A stretch of DNA of 64,000 nt from NCBI GenBank assembly GCA_024663395.1, contig JANFAH010000002.1, positions 5,766,001 through 5,830,000 on the forward strand. Reading direction: 5' to 3'. Position 1 is the stretch's first letter. The number at the start of each line of letters is the position of its first letter. The translations under genes were made by a program, and so were the position numbers. This document shows, piece by piece, positions 1 to 14,200 of this stretch. Under the pieces are notes generated by a model. The model had not been told where the DNA came from. It made no database searches and worked only from the letters and a program-made list of their open reading frames with translations. The DNA is from Pisolithus tinctorius (Eukaryota; Basidiomycota; Agaricomycetes; Boletales; Pisolithaceae).

Positions 1-467
1 GTTGTGCCTCCTCAGCCATGACGAGGGATTTGCTATGCCAAATAGCGTTTGGCTTCAAGGATGACAGGTAGCTCAACGAGTCGGATGCAGGCAAGGGCAA
101 CGAGGACAGCAAGCTTACCATGAGGCGAGTGGGGTTACTTACAAGGAAGCGAGACTACGCCCTTGCGTATGTAAATATGGTCCCGAGGACACTTGCAATT
201 ATATTGCTGTCACTGCAAAAAAGGCAGCAACAATTTACGATAATCTGACGTTTACATCAGACCTCAACGACATTCAGAGGAAGAGCGGACAGCTGTTAGC
301 GTATACTTTTCATTCTATTCTACGGGCGATAATCTTGGGATACTCTTAGGGGGACAGCTCGCGTGGGGACTCACTCGCACGGCCCCTGAGCCCGCCGCGG
401 AGGTGAATTCTCGTTGAGGTCGTCAGCCAGCATAGCGAATGACTACCATCCCCATCCCCGGTGTGAA
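1..467. other. left edge, no gene recognised
   Basis: No open frame with recognisable content was found on either strand. Short GTAAG-type donor signals occur on the minus strand near 115-142, but the bracketed frames close quickly. The right part is probably the promoter of the HNH gene starting at 468. Confidence 0.4.
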
Positions 468-1691
468 ATGATTGGCACAAGGTATTCCATGCCCAGCCCG
501 CTCCCTCCCAATCCCTTTCCGCCAAATGCCTTCCATGTTGCGTACCAACGATGCCTCGCCCTCGAGGCTGCGGCACCACATCTTCAAGTTCTCCCCGACT
601 CCCCTCCTCCAATTGTATGCGCTCGTCTTCTCGGGCACTTGTTGCGCTTGGCCCCCGCTGGTAATCCCCAGGGACAGGTTGAACGCGAAATCACGTCAGC
701 GACGGACGACGCAAATCTTATGAAGTTAGCCAAGCATTTTGTGAGTAATTTCATCAAGGCTTGTGAGTCTCAGCGTTTTTGCCTTGTGGAATCACTTACA
801 GCATGGTCCTTTCACAGTTAGGGGTAGCCGCGGATCAACGCCCGCACAGTCTGGGCGCCCTTCACCCCCGTCATTGGAAGGTGCTCGTGAATATACCATG
901 GTTATAATGCAAGAGGGCGGCATAGATTATGGCACGGCTTGGACGACTGTAGGTTCCCATGCAAATTCTCCAGACCATTTCATCTGGATGTGATGTCTCG
1001 AAAAGGCAATGTGTCGTGGCGACAACCGCTGCATGCTCACTGGAGCGAGCGACTTTCGAGGCGGTGGCTTTCGGCACATAGAAGCTGCGCACATTATCCC
1101 ACAGGCAACTAATAGAAATATCGGAGAAGAAGGCAACAAGGTGGGTTTTTGCGACGTCTTCCTTCTGCCGACCCAAGAATAACCTGTATAGCAGTTCCAT
1201 TCTGCGGGTGTCCGGACGGTCTTGTCGATGCTCGCCGAGATCGACCTTCCTGAGCTCCTGTCGGACGGACTGATCCATCGACTCGAGAACATCATGACGC
1301 TGCAGCACGATTGTCACGCCGCTTTCGATGACCTCATACTGTGGCTTAAACCTGTGGAGGTTCGTTCACCGGATCTTGTCCCTCGTCCGCATTTCCTAAT
1401 ATCTGTCTACAGGGTATACAGGACACATATAGTGTACACGAAGCTTTTCAAGGACTGAAGGCGGTCGAAGGCATTCCAGATAAGGTGACTTTCTCCACGA
1501 CAACTAGATACCCTCTTCCCCACCCCGCTCTTCTTGCGCTTCACGCGCTTTGCTGTGAGGTGGCTTGGATGTCTGGAGCAGCAGAGTACCTCATGGATAT
1601 AGAGAGAAGGATGGATGAGACAAGAGTCCTAGCAAACGATGGCTCGACTGCTGACGTCTTGATGAAAGCGTTAGCACTTGTTGAAACTTAA
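468..1691 (+). CDS. HNH-nuclease-fold domain protein
   Basis: Five exons (468-762, 818-948, 1006-1140, 1195-1359, 1413-1691) join in phase to a 334-aa protein. Exon 3 carries the zinc/metal-binding core: RGDNRCMLTG followed by IEAAHIIPQATNRN, the pattern of the HNH_2-type domain common in fungal genomes. Exon 4 holds IHRLENIMTLQHDCHAAFD, where the family's second histidine lies, and exon 5 has the typical tail GAAEYLMDIERRM. The start is the first ATG in frame; an upstream TTG would only add residues without family support. The biological role of these multi-copy fungal HNH proteins is not established; a nuclease activity is inferred from the fold only. The stop lies 137 bp before the RVB1 start on the same strand. 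Confidence 0.85.
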
Positions 1692-1828
1692 CGACCTGTT
1701 TTGTCGTCTACTTGGTGACTTTGGATGTATGTACGTAGCGTAACGCGCCAAGTTTGTTTGGCAGCGGCCTCGGAAACAAACAACCACCGGCTCACGTAAT
1801 CCATTTCCTTCAAGATTTACTGTCGAAA

Positions 1829-3578
<1,750 letters not shown>

Positions 3579-5147
3579 TGTGCTATGGTGTGTGTCCATC
3601 TATTTTTGTTTCGTTTGCAAACTTTTTTTTTCCACTCAAGATGTGTGTAGATTCGTCGCTGCGCCGATAATTTGAGACAATATATTGACCCCCTGACCCG
3701 CCACATGTCCGAGATATCCGCGATTGTTAGCGTGTGCTCTGCTGCTACCGATTCTGCTGCATGGCCATACCAAAGTGCCTTAAATGCACTGATCTAACTG
3801 CTGCTCCAGTCTTTTTTTTCCACGGGTGACCCCTTTGCACATACATGGTTGCACAAGGTTCCGAACGCTACAGGTGGTGAGTCCATCTGATCTCTTCCCA
3901 ACCTCGGTCAGCTCCACTTCTGCCTTGATTACGCTCCACGTTCACCAGAATGATAAGCGCATTTTCAATGATAGGTCCATCATAGTTGGGCGGACCAATG
4001 CTCATGGCCTCCATGAAATCATATTTGTCCGAGTTGGCCAAAATTGGGGATATCTTCGCACACCTGCCAGTCAGACACTTCTTCTAACAGGTCGCCTTCT
4101 ATTTTTCACATTATCCTTCCATTTTGTCGTTAGTGCATGATCTCGGGTCTCCTAGACGGAACTGTTGGCTCCAACAGGCTCCACCATGGCCCATGCTTAT
4201 CATATCCGGTGACAGGTCGAAATGTCGAACTATCAGTTGTCAGGTACCGGTATGAGTACAACGTTTGGATCCAGCGCTCTCGGTCTCAGTCACGTCCAAG
4301 GTCCAACTTAACACCCTACGCTCGCCCGAGGTCTGAGCGTAGCGGCCACGCCGCACAGCACTACCCCATAACCATGAGTCATATTCGTGTATCAGCATGA
4401 TCAGCTATTGTCGTCATCGACGACTTGCTATTCGTTGTCGCTTGACACCCCCCACGTTTACCTACTATGGGATTGGCCATAATAAGGCGCCTCGTTCGGC
4501 TTTTACCGCTGCTGTCTCGCCGAACTTCAGGGAGGTTGCATCCCCACAAAACTATTTCGATCTGTGACCTTCTCCATAGATCAACGTGCAGCACACGTTC
4601 CACCATAGGCAAACATGTGCGGTACCACCTCACTATCCTGAATCAGAGCATGGAACTTCGACCTTATATCCTGTGTTATACTGACAAAGTGGGCCCTTGT
4701 AGAACACTCCGGAATCTAAGGGCTGCTATGATTTGTGATTTGACAGTGGCGTTGACACTAAGCACGACACACAGGCCGGGTTTGGCATACTGAAGCTGTG
4801 AGTTCAGCGCACTCAACTATAAGCCCACCGCGATCCTCATTTTCTCATTCAACTCTCGATTGCTCCACGTTCACATCTCACATGGAACCTTGCACAACAT
4901 GATGCGAACGCACTGCGAAAATGAGCAACAGGAGGGCAATAAGACACCATCGACTTCTTGGGACCGCTTTGTTCCATCACTTCACACCCGCTTCCGTTTG
5001 CAACTCCGCGACCCAAATTGGTGAGCTCCTCGTCTTTGCTTGCTTCTTTTCACCATGGCGAAATCTGACGGGGACTTCTGTGCACTTTTGCCAGGGAGGA
5101 AGGAGAACCTTACAAGTCCCTAAATGTCCAAGCACCAATACTCATGC
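3579..5147. other. intergenic, no gene seen
   Basis: About 1.6 kb without convincing coding signal. Short open frames here have no splice logic or recognisable motif. The right end holds the promoter of the DUF6593-like gene. Confidence 0.5.
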
Positions 5148-5156
5148 TATATAAAA
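5148..5156 (+). promoter_or_regulatory. TATA box of the DUF6593-like gene
   Basis: The sequence TATATAAAA followed by GGG lies 81-89 nt upstream of the ATG at 5237. This is a textbook TATA element and the right distance for a short 5' UTR. It suggests a regulated, possibly highly inducible gene. Confidence 0.6.
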
Positions 5157-5236
5157 GGGTCATTCCTTTCACATACCAGGGCCGTCAGTGTGATCAGTGC
5201 TCCCGCTTCGTCTCGAATCCTAAACTCACTGCCGTC

Positions 5237-6106
5237 ATGTCGAACTCGAGGAACACACAGATGATGCCTTTCACCTTCGAAGACCGCACTGGCGACCTCC
5301 ACCGTTCTGATTTCGATGATATATACGATCGCATGTTCCTCCGCATCACACCCTACCCTCATGTTACATCAGGAAACAAGAACACACTAGCCGTCTACGT
5401 GATGGGCTGCCGTTCCACGCGCCGCAAAGACACTCGCCACCTCGACCGCCATCCTTCCGTCCTTCTTGAATTCGGTGAAACACGTCCTGGACTAGGGACT
5501 ATCTACTTCACCCAATCACCATCGTCAAGTATCCCGATACCTATGCACAATTATCTGAGGAAAACCACATTCTTTGGAGGGTGAGTCCTATATATGACGT
5601 TGTTCAGAAGCAACATCCCGTCGCACGTGTGCGTGTGAACGGTTTGGAATGCAAAAGCGCTCATGGGGATGACGGTGTTGATGATGGACTTCCTTTTTTC
5701 ACTAGATCACTTTCGAGAAAATTTAGAGCTTCCGACGGGCGTGAATATAAGTGGCAGCATAAGTCTATCGATGGACATGAATGGACGGTGGGTTTCTAAT
5801 ATTTCATACGCCTGTTTCCTGGTCCCATTTCTACTTACAGACACTGACATATGACCCCTGGTTCTCCAGTGCTTGTCGGCAGAAGGGTACATGGTAGCGC
5901 ATTACGACCTTCGACCACCAAGCATTGCCGTATATGGTGTCTCAGGGAACACTCTCACTATCCATGAGGCCTATTCAAACCTCTGTGTCGGTGAGCTGTC
6001 ACAGCCCCTTGATGTGCTCTCAGGTCTCATCTGATGTGGCGTGGCTGTTGAAGATATACTAGCTAGTTTGACGATTATGCGATATATCGCCGAGCATGGG
6101 CTGTAG
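5237..6106 (+). CDS. DUF6593-like basidiomycete protein
   Basis: Four exons (5237-5580, 5706-5787, 5870-5990, 6054-6106) join to 199 aa. Near the middle is the motif ASDGREYKW, the hallmark I remember for DUF6593 proteins, and the C-terminus DILASLTIMRYIAEHGL matches the family's hydrophobic end. No signal peptide or transmembrane segment is obvious; a function is not known for this family, which is expanded in mushrooms. The third intron choice is supported because only the later acceptor (ending at 6053) gives the conserved tail; the nearer acceptor stops after two codons. The family name is from memory, the gene structure is well supported. Confidence 0.75.
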
Positions 6107-6585
6107 CTATTTTCTTCTTCGCTTCCACCTGGTGCCAGGGATTCGTTCTTCATTCATATTCGTCCTGCGCCAAAAAAAGACTGGTACTGGGGGCCAGAAA
6201 ATATGGATGGATCATCGATGCGGTACGCTTGCCATGCGGGTGGTGATGGGATAGGCCGTGTTTGAATACCTATGTATACTCTTCAAATTCCCTTGCTCGG
6301 GGGAGCAGAGCCTCGTACCTATTCGATCGGGAAACGCCTTGTTCCTATTGCTGTGCAGAAAAATTGTTTAGCACGTTACTCCACTGCATCTCCACGCCCA
6401 GAAGCTCCGAATATAACCGGACGGAACGTGTCAATCTCGTGTCAAATGAACTGTCCAATTTGTCGACGACAAACAAGTCATGTTCCCCGATAAGCTTGCA
6501 AAGTGGGTCCATCGAGACTAATTGAAAGGCGCCAATATTCGCAAATACAGACTCTCAACGTGTATCTCTATTTCCGTCCTAGCCA
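6107..6585. other. convergent intergenic region
   Basis: A 479-bp gap between two genes that end toward each other. Nothing coding was recognised; it should hold both 3' UTRs. Confidence 0.5.
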
Positions 6586-7866
6586 CTACCCCAAAGGACT
6601 CCCTCGGCCGACAGCCCCAACCTCAGTCTCGTCCCTGGAGCAGTTGAAAAACGTGGATTGGAGAAAGCGATCCTGATCAAGGAACCGATCGACAAAGTCT
6701 GCGAAGGACTCGCATACTTCATCTGGGGGATATGCCCCCTCGCGTGATTCATCGCCTGCACGATACTTTCCTGTCTTGACTGTACAATGAAAGCCGACAG
6801 GCATGCAGGCAAAACAAGTGGAGTATGTGGACATTATTTGGCACACACGAGCACGCGTGGAAAGAATGGAAGGGATGAATAGGCAAATGAAGGGCGATAT
6901 GAATGATGGGTGGACGGAGCACTCACCTAGGACCCTCCACAACCCAAGCTCGATGGCACCCTCGCCTAAGTCCGCAGAAACATCGTCCCCAATCACAGCG
7001 ATCCTCCCACCACCACCATCAGCAATGTTACCTCCCTCTCCACCGTCAGTCATTGCAGCGTCCTTGGTCATCTCTACGGCCGGGAGCGCGGCCGTGCCAT
7101 CACGAAAACTTTTGATGACAGTCTCGAAAAACAATTTTGTCGGTTTACCTACGACTAGTGCGCGGGTGCCTGAGGCTTCTTCGAGAGCGGCCACGAATGG
7201 ACCTGGCCCAAGAGACAGTGCGCGATCGGAGGCCTGAATGTAACGTGCTTTGTGTAGTGCGATGAGTGGCGGTTTAGACATAGACGGCGACGGCGACGGC
7301 GACGGCTCGAGAAGCCGTTTGTAATTTTGATGCTCTCTGACGAGAATGCGAAATGCAGTGTTGAGATGCTCATAGTCGAACACTGAGGGTGCCAGCCCAA
7401 CGACGACAGCGTCGTATGGCTCTGTAGTGTCATCTTGTGAATGATGGTTTGTCGTTCCGGAATCGATACCCAGACATTCTGCGCGTGCGGATTGCGAGAG
7501 TAGCGTGTAAGGCCTGTCACGATACATTTGTCAATACTCTAATGGTCCGTCATTGGCAGACAGGTATGCTGGCCTCCGCACGCCGGTGTCCCTCAAAACC
7601 CCCTTGAGAGCGCCGATGCTTGTCCATACCTCACCTAGGAGGACGGGCATCGATGATTCCGCCAAGCGCCGACATATCTCCTGCGTGGACTCCTTGCTTG
7701 TGTTGCTGCAGAATCGGAAGGGGACGCGTGCGGCACGGAGACGGGCAAGCGCACGGGCGGCGCCGGGCGTCGGCGTCGATCCAATGAGCAACGTGCCGGA
7801 AATGTCGATTAGGAGAGCGGAGAGCGTCGGCTGAACGCCGTTGAGTGAAGCAGACATCGACACCAT
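6586..7866 (-). CDS. HDHD2-like HAD-superfamily hydrolase
   Basis: Three exons on the minus strand (7866-7562, 7513-6927, 6779-6586) give about 361 aa. HAD motif I is DISGTL at residues 21-26, motif II FCSNTSKES, motif III GKPTK with FFE, and motif IV VIGDDVSADL; the cap region has AVVVGLAP and LIALHKARY as in HDHD2. As in HDHD2 the usual second aspartate of motif I is serine (D-x-S), so phosphatase activity may be weak or altered. It is about 100 aa longer than animal HDHD2 owing to a Ser-Pro run and an insert rich in Gly/Asp. The 5' splice site of intron 1 (GTCTGC at 7561) is a weak donor chosen because it alone gives a usable length and phase, so residues near there are uncertain. Confidence 0.8.
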
Positions 7867-8046
7867 CACTGCTATCTGCGCGGTGTAGATAGGCAGCTAG
7901 GGGGTTATGTGCTTAGTCATCACCCTGGTTCGTCACTTTGGTTGCTAATAATCAAAAACAGATTGTAACTAACATACGTAATAGGGTAGCAGAATACATA
8001 TCAAGTTATAACGATAGATGCGAGAGCGAATTAAATAAATATCCTA

Positions 8047-8955
8047 TCACTCGGAACTCGGTGCAACCTGGGGTTCGTGTGCTGCCGACATCACGAACGC
8101 TGCTGCTGTTGCGTCCTCCTCTTCTAAGACGTTCACCAGCTTCCCACTCTTGATGTCATTCATCCTGTTCCTGATGACCGTGGCCATCTTGTAAGCGTGA
8201 TACAAGCCCTGGGTATGGTCTGGTTTCCATCCATCTGGCAGACGTTCATACTTCACCCATGTTTTCAACACCTCAAAATCCAACCCTTCCTTGTCCGCGT
8301 TTGGACCCCCCAACACCCCGATTGCGATCGCCATCTCTCCACGTGCGATTTCGGCATGGGTGAAATCTAGAGTATCATGCATCTCCCTTTTAGCCCGAAT
8401 GTTCGCGACATCCTCCAGTGTGATTCGACCGGGTTTGTAATGTCCCCCCTGACGCACCACTGCCTTCAATAGACTGCAATCTGGACACCGCGGTGCATAT
8501 TCTGCCCCGTCACGCGCGTTCCGATGGAACAAAGACGCATTGTGTTCAATCAAGTTATGTCGTGCCAGGTCTGCGAGCGAAATTTGACGGAATTGGCCCA
8601 GCATCAACACGGCGCTGATGGAGAGTATTGCAGCGAGGGCGGTTGAGAGGCCGTAACCTTCTCTAAGAGCGCGTATAAGGCCGAAGATGGTGATATTTTT
8701 ACCATCGCGCGGCCTATCGACAACGTCAGTACGTCCTTCCACCCGTGACGAGATATAGATATACAGATACGGTACTCACAGATACCCGTGATTCGCGAGG
8801 GCGTTTAACGCCGGACAGGGGGACCTTGCATCCCCCTTATGATGGGGGCAGTAAGCATGGGTGTCCCCTACGACTGGACAAAACCGGCCCGAGTGCTCGT
8901 GGTGAGCCGTGACGGTATTCGAGCTGCTAATCGAACCCTGGCAGTGATGAGACAT
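8047..8955 (-). CDS. heme-thiolate peroxidase (chloroperoxidase/UPO family)
   Basis: Two exons (8955-8780, 8713-8047) give 280 aa. The proximal heme ligand motif SPCPALNALANHG puts the thiolate Cys at residue 47. The second family motif appears as E115-H116-N117 followed by S119, where most members read E-H-D...S; this is the metal-binding and active-site helix. A hydrophobic stretch (about 81-97) is the internal helix typical of the short family. In the family, these enzymes use peroxide to oxygenate or halogenate organic substrates. No N-terminal signal peptide is visible on this ATG, unlike the secreted peroxygenases. The start is the first in-frame ATG and the upstream frame has no better one. 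Confidence 0.9.
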
Positions 8956-11264
8956 AGTATCAATGACGGGGTAATAGTGAGTGGGATGTAAGGGGGGATG
9001 TGAGATGCGTTCGTGTTTCGAGAGAACGCTTTATATCCGCCTGATGAGCGCAAGGATATCCAGTGTCTTCCGTACCTGAAACTGAAGTGGATCATTGGTA
9101 TCCAGTTAAGATAAAAATATGTTCACGGGATTCCTCAGATTCCTCTTGGCCCGCGTATGACAAAGCGTCATAAGTCTGATCAAAATAACGTACAGGTAGG
9201 AACACAGCAATAATGATAAAATGACAGGGTGATCGATGATCTTTGTCTTGCCCTGCACATACCATGTATATGTACTTGCACAGCTCAAATACTGCCCGTC
9301 GCGAACCCACCAGCGACTGAAACACGCACGGCAACCTGACTAGCAGAGTCCTTGTGTCTCTACATTGTATCGGGTCTTTGTCCCGATATATATTAATGTT
9401 AGACCAGATAAATCTCTACCCAGTGAAGACGTGAACGAACACGGATCCATGAAGGCACCTAAAGACACAAGTTCGTCAAGGGAACAAACGAGCGCCGATG
9501 TCATTCCCAGGGCTGCCGGACCTCATTCCACTCCGGTGATACGTCAAAGGTATCGCAATAAGTGAATTAGCTGTCCTCATCCAATTTTAAATGGAGTCCA
9601 AATCGACCACTTGATAGCCACAGCATATCAGCTCAGCACTCCACGGGAGGGTCACAGCGTATGTATCGAGTCGTTATATTTCTGCATCAGTTCGATGCGA
9701 AGAGGGCTATAGGACGTTGATCGGTCCCTGGCGGGCGAGTGCATCCTCGGGTCGCCGTTTGGTTCCGCGGAGCTAAAATATTTATTTAATTGCCCTCTAT
9801 CTTGATCTCGCTGGCACAAATTCTGGCAGGAAGCATGAAGATTCGACATCGTATTTCACACGTGAGAAGGCCCGTCGGGCCGTCGGTGAATTTTGAGGAG
9901 CGCGACTCGGACTATTCTACGATCCGTGCGTACATGTGGAACCCTCACAGATATGAACCATGCCAACTCACAGTACTATGGTGTACATCCTGCAAGCACG
10001 GACTTATGCGTATAGTAGCACTCATGTCGTATTATTTTAGACACCTGGTATAAAGCATGGCGTAGAAAGTAGTCCGCATGATACCAGTAATAGGTTAGGT
10101 TTAGGGTTGAACGCACGCCTTCTCATCATTATTGGCTGTACACACCAACATGTCACAGGCCCAGCTGCGGCATTTCAAGCTCAAGCTCCAAAACTTCACG
10201 GCCAGTATGTGTGTTTGTCACAGAGGCACTGCTACATGTTCTCAACAACTCATGCTTGCTTTTATTAGTCCAAGGACCAAGCCAGAATCTCAGGGTGTGA
10301 CTGGATGTGTTGTAAGTGGGTTAAAAAATTGAAAAATGAGGCCGGTATGCACAACCGGAATGCCGAACGGGTTGGAGTGCTCAGGGGTTCCATAAAGAAT
10401 CGACACAGGAACAGGTACTGTTACAGTAAGTAGTCATCTGTTACAGTAAAGGTACAGGTCCGAGTGGCTACCACACTTGCTCCAAACATCCCGACAATGG
10501 CTGCCCCTTACTTTGTGTTTGCGTGTGCAGGTAGCATATCTCGGGTGACGAGGTGCGGACATGATTCTGACTGGCGCAATTGGAATGTTCCATCACCTAG
10601 CCTCCCGTCAATGAACCAGTGAGGTCTTGAGGTCCTGTCTCAGCTCGCTGAGTAGACCAGTACATGGTCCGGTCTCACATACAGTAGTGAGCTCCCACTT
10701 TGATGCTCCAGCATGCGACAAGCTGTGGTCACCTGCTGTGGTCAGACGCAGCAGCTATGAGCGTAGGTATCCATATCCATGGATCGGGCTCACTGTCTGA
10801 GCAAAGATACCATGTTGGTAGTATCTTGCTGTGTAAGGCTTGGCGATGTGAGTGACGGCGCTCGAGTACTGGTCTGGTGCCAGCCATACTGCTGAGGCAA
10901 AGCTATCATTCTGATGATCACTGAACTACGAGTCAAGTACTCCCACGAACGAATGGAAGCTGAGCTGATTGACCGGCAGAATATCGATTATCAATGGCAA
11001 TGAGTTTCGCAATGGAAGGCAGCCTTCACGCTGATGGGTGTTAACCCTAACCCCAGAACGACCTAATACGGCACCGTGCGTTATCGTAGTATGACTCGCT
11101 CGCCAACTCGGAGTGGTTGAATGACGCTGCTGGTCTCCTGTTCTGTCTGCAGCCACTGACTCGCATCATTTTGGGTAGACTTGTATTTATTTACAAGGTC
11201 TCACTCTCAGGGCTTTTCTTTCTTATTTCTGTGCGACTGAACTTATCCTTATCGACTGTCTTTG
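8956..11264. other. 2.3-kb intergenic region
   Basis: No coding frame with recognisable content. Two short telomere-like strings occur (GGTTTAGGGTTG near 10098 and AACCCTAACCCC near 11043) but they are isolated. The right end should hold the promoter of the BCAS3-type gene. Confidence 0.5.
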
Positions 11265-14200
11265 ATGCCATCAAGGAGGAACCGCCATGTACAACGTCAG
11301 TCCATGCCAGACCACGACCATATTGCCTATACACCTACCCCTCCTCTCATACAACTCGATAATTCTCCCTTGTCTGCTTCGGATCTTCATCTAGAAAGCC
11401 ATCCTCACTCTGATCAGCCCCTCCCTCCTGGTGAGGCAGCCAAAGTGCTAGACGACGATGAGCACCTCGTCAAACATGAGGGTGACTCACTTTCACCTGC
11501 GCCACTCGTAGTTGTTCTCCCATCATCTTCCCAACCGGGAGCTTCGGCTCAGGGTCATACGAGGTCTCCTGTCCTTGCTCGGTGAGTCGATCACATCCTG
11601 TGTGCAACGCGGGCGCAACGTGCTCGCCAAGTGGTCCTTTGTTTGGTCCATTCCCCTCATCCTTGCAACTGGTGCGCTGCAACACCGTAGCGTACACCAG
11701 TCCGCTTCACGTGCACGACCTCCATCTAGTCTCGCCTTCGTTCCTGCTAACGTTCTCCACCCCAGTGAACCTACGATGTTAGAATCCTTCTCCCGCGCGG
11801 TCCGCAACTACGTCCCATCTTCCATCTCTATCCCCACTGCCGCCCCTTCCCCACCTCGCGTCTCGAGGCCCGTTTCGTTCGGTAGCTTTGACGTTCTCCC
11901 TGGATTCTCCACCGCTCCGTCTGGAGAACGCCACATTCAAATCCACCCTCATAGACGATGCCCTAGTGGCACTTCCGGGGTACAGCATCCTTCTGGGTTG
12001 ACAAGGATCTATAGTGGCGACTTCATCGAATCTGACACATTATTCGGATCCGAGGAGGATGAGGATATCGTAGCACTTTCCAAACCGACATCACCTTCCA
12101 CAGCGTACCCTACTGTCGGCGAAGGCGACCCCGTACTATGGTCTCGTTGGGATACGTTGATACAAGAAGGCACCCCTCGGCAAGACCGCCCCAACTTATT
12201 ATTTTTCCTCGCTAACTTTGGTCTAGATGCATCCTGTTCCTCGGGTATCGCTGCGGATGTCAGATATGGGACTGTACAGATCTAGGATCCGTCTCGGAAA
12301 TACTGAACTTGACAGATTCGTCCTGGGGACGCATCTCATTCGCTGGCGTACTGGCCTCTCCTCCTAGGATTGACGACGTCCATTTCAAAGGCCTGCGTCC
12401 TCTCATTGGCGTCATGTGCGTTCGTCTTTCTCCTATGGACCGCCGTGCATTTCGTTATCTGACGGGGTGGTGGTGGTGGATAGATGCCACGTTAAAGCGG
12501 AATCCTTTATGGTTATTTATTCGTTACGATCCCACCAAATTGTGAAGCGCCTTCCCTTTCGCAATGTATCATCCTTCGATTCTGGAACTCATTTCACTGT
12601 CATCGTAAGCCCTCTGCTGCTTTCCTCTCCCACTCGCTGACGCGCCGACGTACAACATTCTTGTTCCAGAGCACAACAAATCCAATCAATTTACATGTTC
12701 TATCTTCAGCGTCATACACCATTTTACATACTATTCCTTCTTCTTCCTTGGTTTATAATCGCTTGAAGTCGACGACGTCAGTTGCAGTACAAAACCAACA
12801 GAATACCAACAACCAATTACGAACTGTATCATTATCAAACATAGACCCTCCTAGTCATCACCGGCAAACAGACGAGCCTATAAGGACGGAGACAAGAGAG
12901 GAAGAAGCGGAAGCGAGCGATCCTGTCCCAGTTTATGCTCTCTCCCATCGTCTTCTCGCGTTCGCCTCTCAGCCTCCTCGGCCAGACGCACCTCATAGAC
13001 ACGGACACGGTACACCATCTCATCCACGTACTCACGATCGCTCCTCTTCATTCCCATCTTCCTCGTCGACATTACCATTCGGAATATCGCAAATTTCGCA
13101 GGCGGATTTCGGAAATACGGCTTTTAAAGTGGGAGGCACGGTGTTAAGTGGAATGAAGTCCCTTGGCGGTATGGCATTGAGTGCTGCAACTGAGTATGCG
13201 AGGTCTCGAGTTGGGTCTCGCGGTGCCGCGGGCGAGACTAGACCGGACCAACCTCTTCTCCCTTCGTCTGTCGCGGGCGGGGTTAGTAATTTGTTCTTTT
13301 CCCGTAGCGCTCCCGCCGGAGGGCACGAACATCCGGGCCAGGCCCATGAAGGTCCCCATCGTGTAGAAGAAGGTTTCTCTCAAGATTCCACCCCATCTCA
13401 CGGCCAAAGCGCCGACAAATGGTGGACACCCAAACGTGATCAACCATCCCACATCAAAGTCCTTGACCTCTCTCCGCTCCTCAACCGTACCCAATCCGCA
13501 CCGCCGGATACCGTCGCTGAGTTCGTCGTTGCGAAACGACAGGGGATAAGACATTTGGCATTTACCCGAGATGGGAATTCGGTGGCGGTAACTCCAATGG
13601 ATGGGCAAGTCATAAGAATGTTTCAGTTGAGGCCAGTGCCGAAGTTGGGGAGGTGTGATAGTAATAGAGCCGCCGCGGATGCGACGGGAACGAGAACACA
13701 AGAAGACACAGGTGGTGGAGGATGTCCCACTGATCTATCATCCTGGACAGCTGGAGACGGCGCGCCATGGCACATATACAACCTCCGTCGTGGTCATACA
13801 CCGGGCATCATTGAAGGGATCGACATATCTCCGGACGGAAGATGGGTCGCAGTCGGGAGTGGGAAACGCACCGTGCACGTTTTTCCGATTAACCCATATG
13901 GAGGGCGGCCTGATCACAGGAGCCATGTCGACGCAAGGATTTGGAATGTGGATAAACCCGTAAGTTGTAAACCCCCCTGTCGCAGTCTTGTTACTGGTGT
14001 GCATTTGGTGTGTCGCGAGCTGAATTCATGTTCATTTTTTTCGGCACAGCAGCCGTTGTCGACAGAGTTACTCCCAATTGCGCGTTTGCGATTTCCAAGA
14101 CCAAACCCTGCGCTTGGATCGATCCCACACGGGTCCCTTTCTTTCATATTCCTCCCCGGAGACATCCATTTGCCTGGAAATTTACTTCCTCCTCCACCTC

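Noticed and set aside
414..467. Start of the HNH protein at the upstream TTG
   Set aside because: Fungal nuclear genes start at ATG; the ATG at 468 gives the usual N-terminus.
3826..4793. Several 80-108-codon plus-strand frames between RVB1 and the DUF6593-like gene
   Set aside because: They do not join by splice sites and resemble no family; chance frames in CpG-rich DNA.
10090..11060. Telomere-like strings GGTTTAGGGTTG and AACCCTAACCCC
   Set aside because: Single, short and in unrelated positions; no array, so no interstitial telomere is supported.
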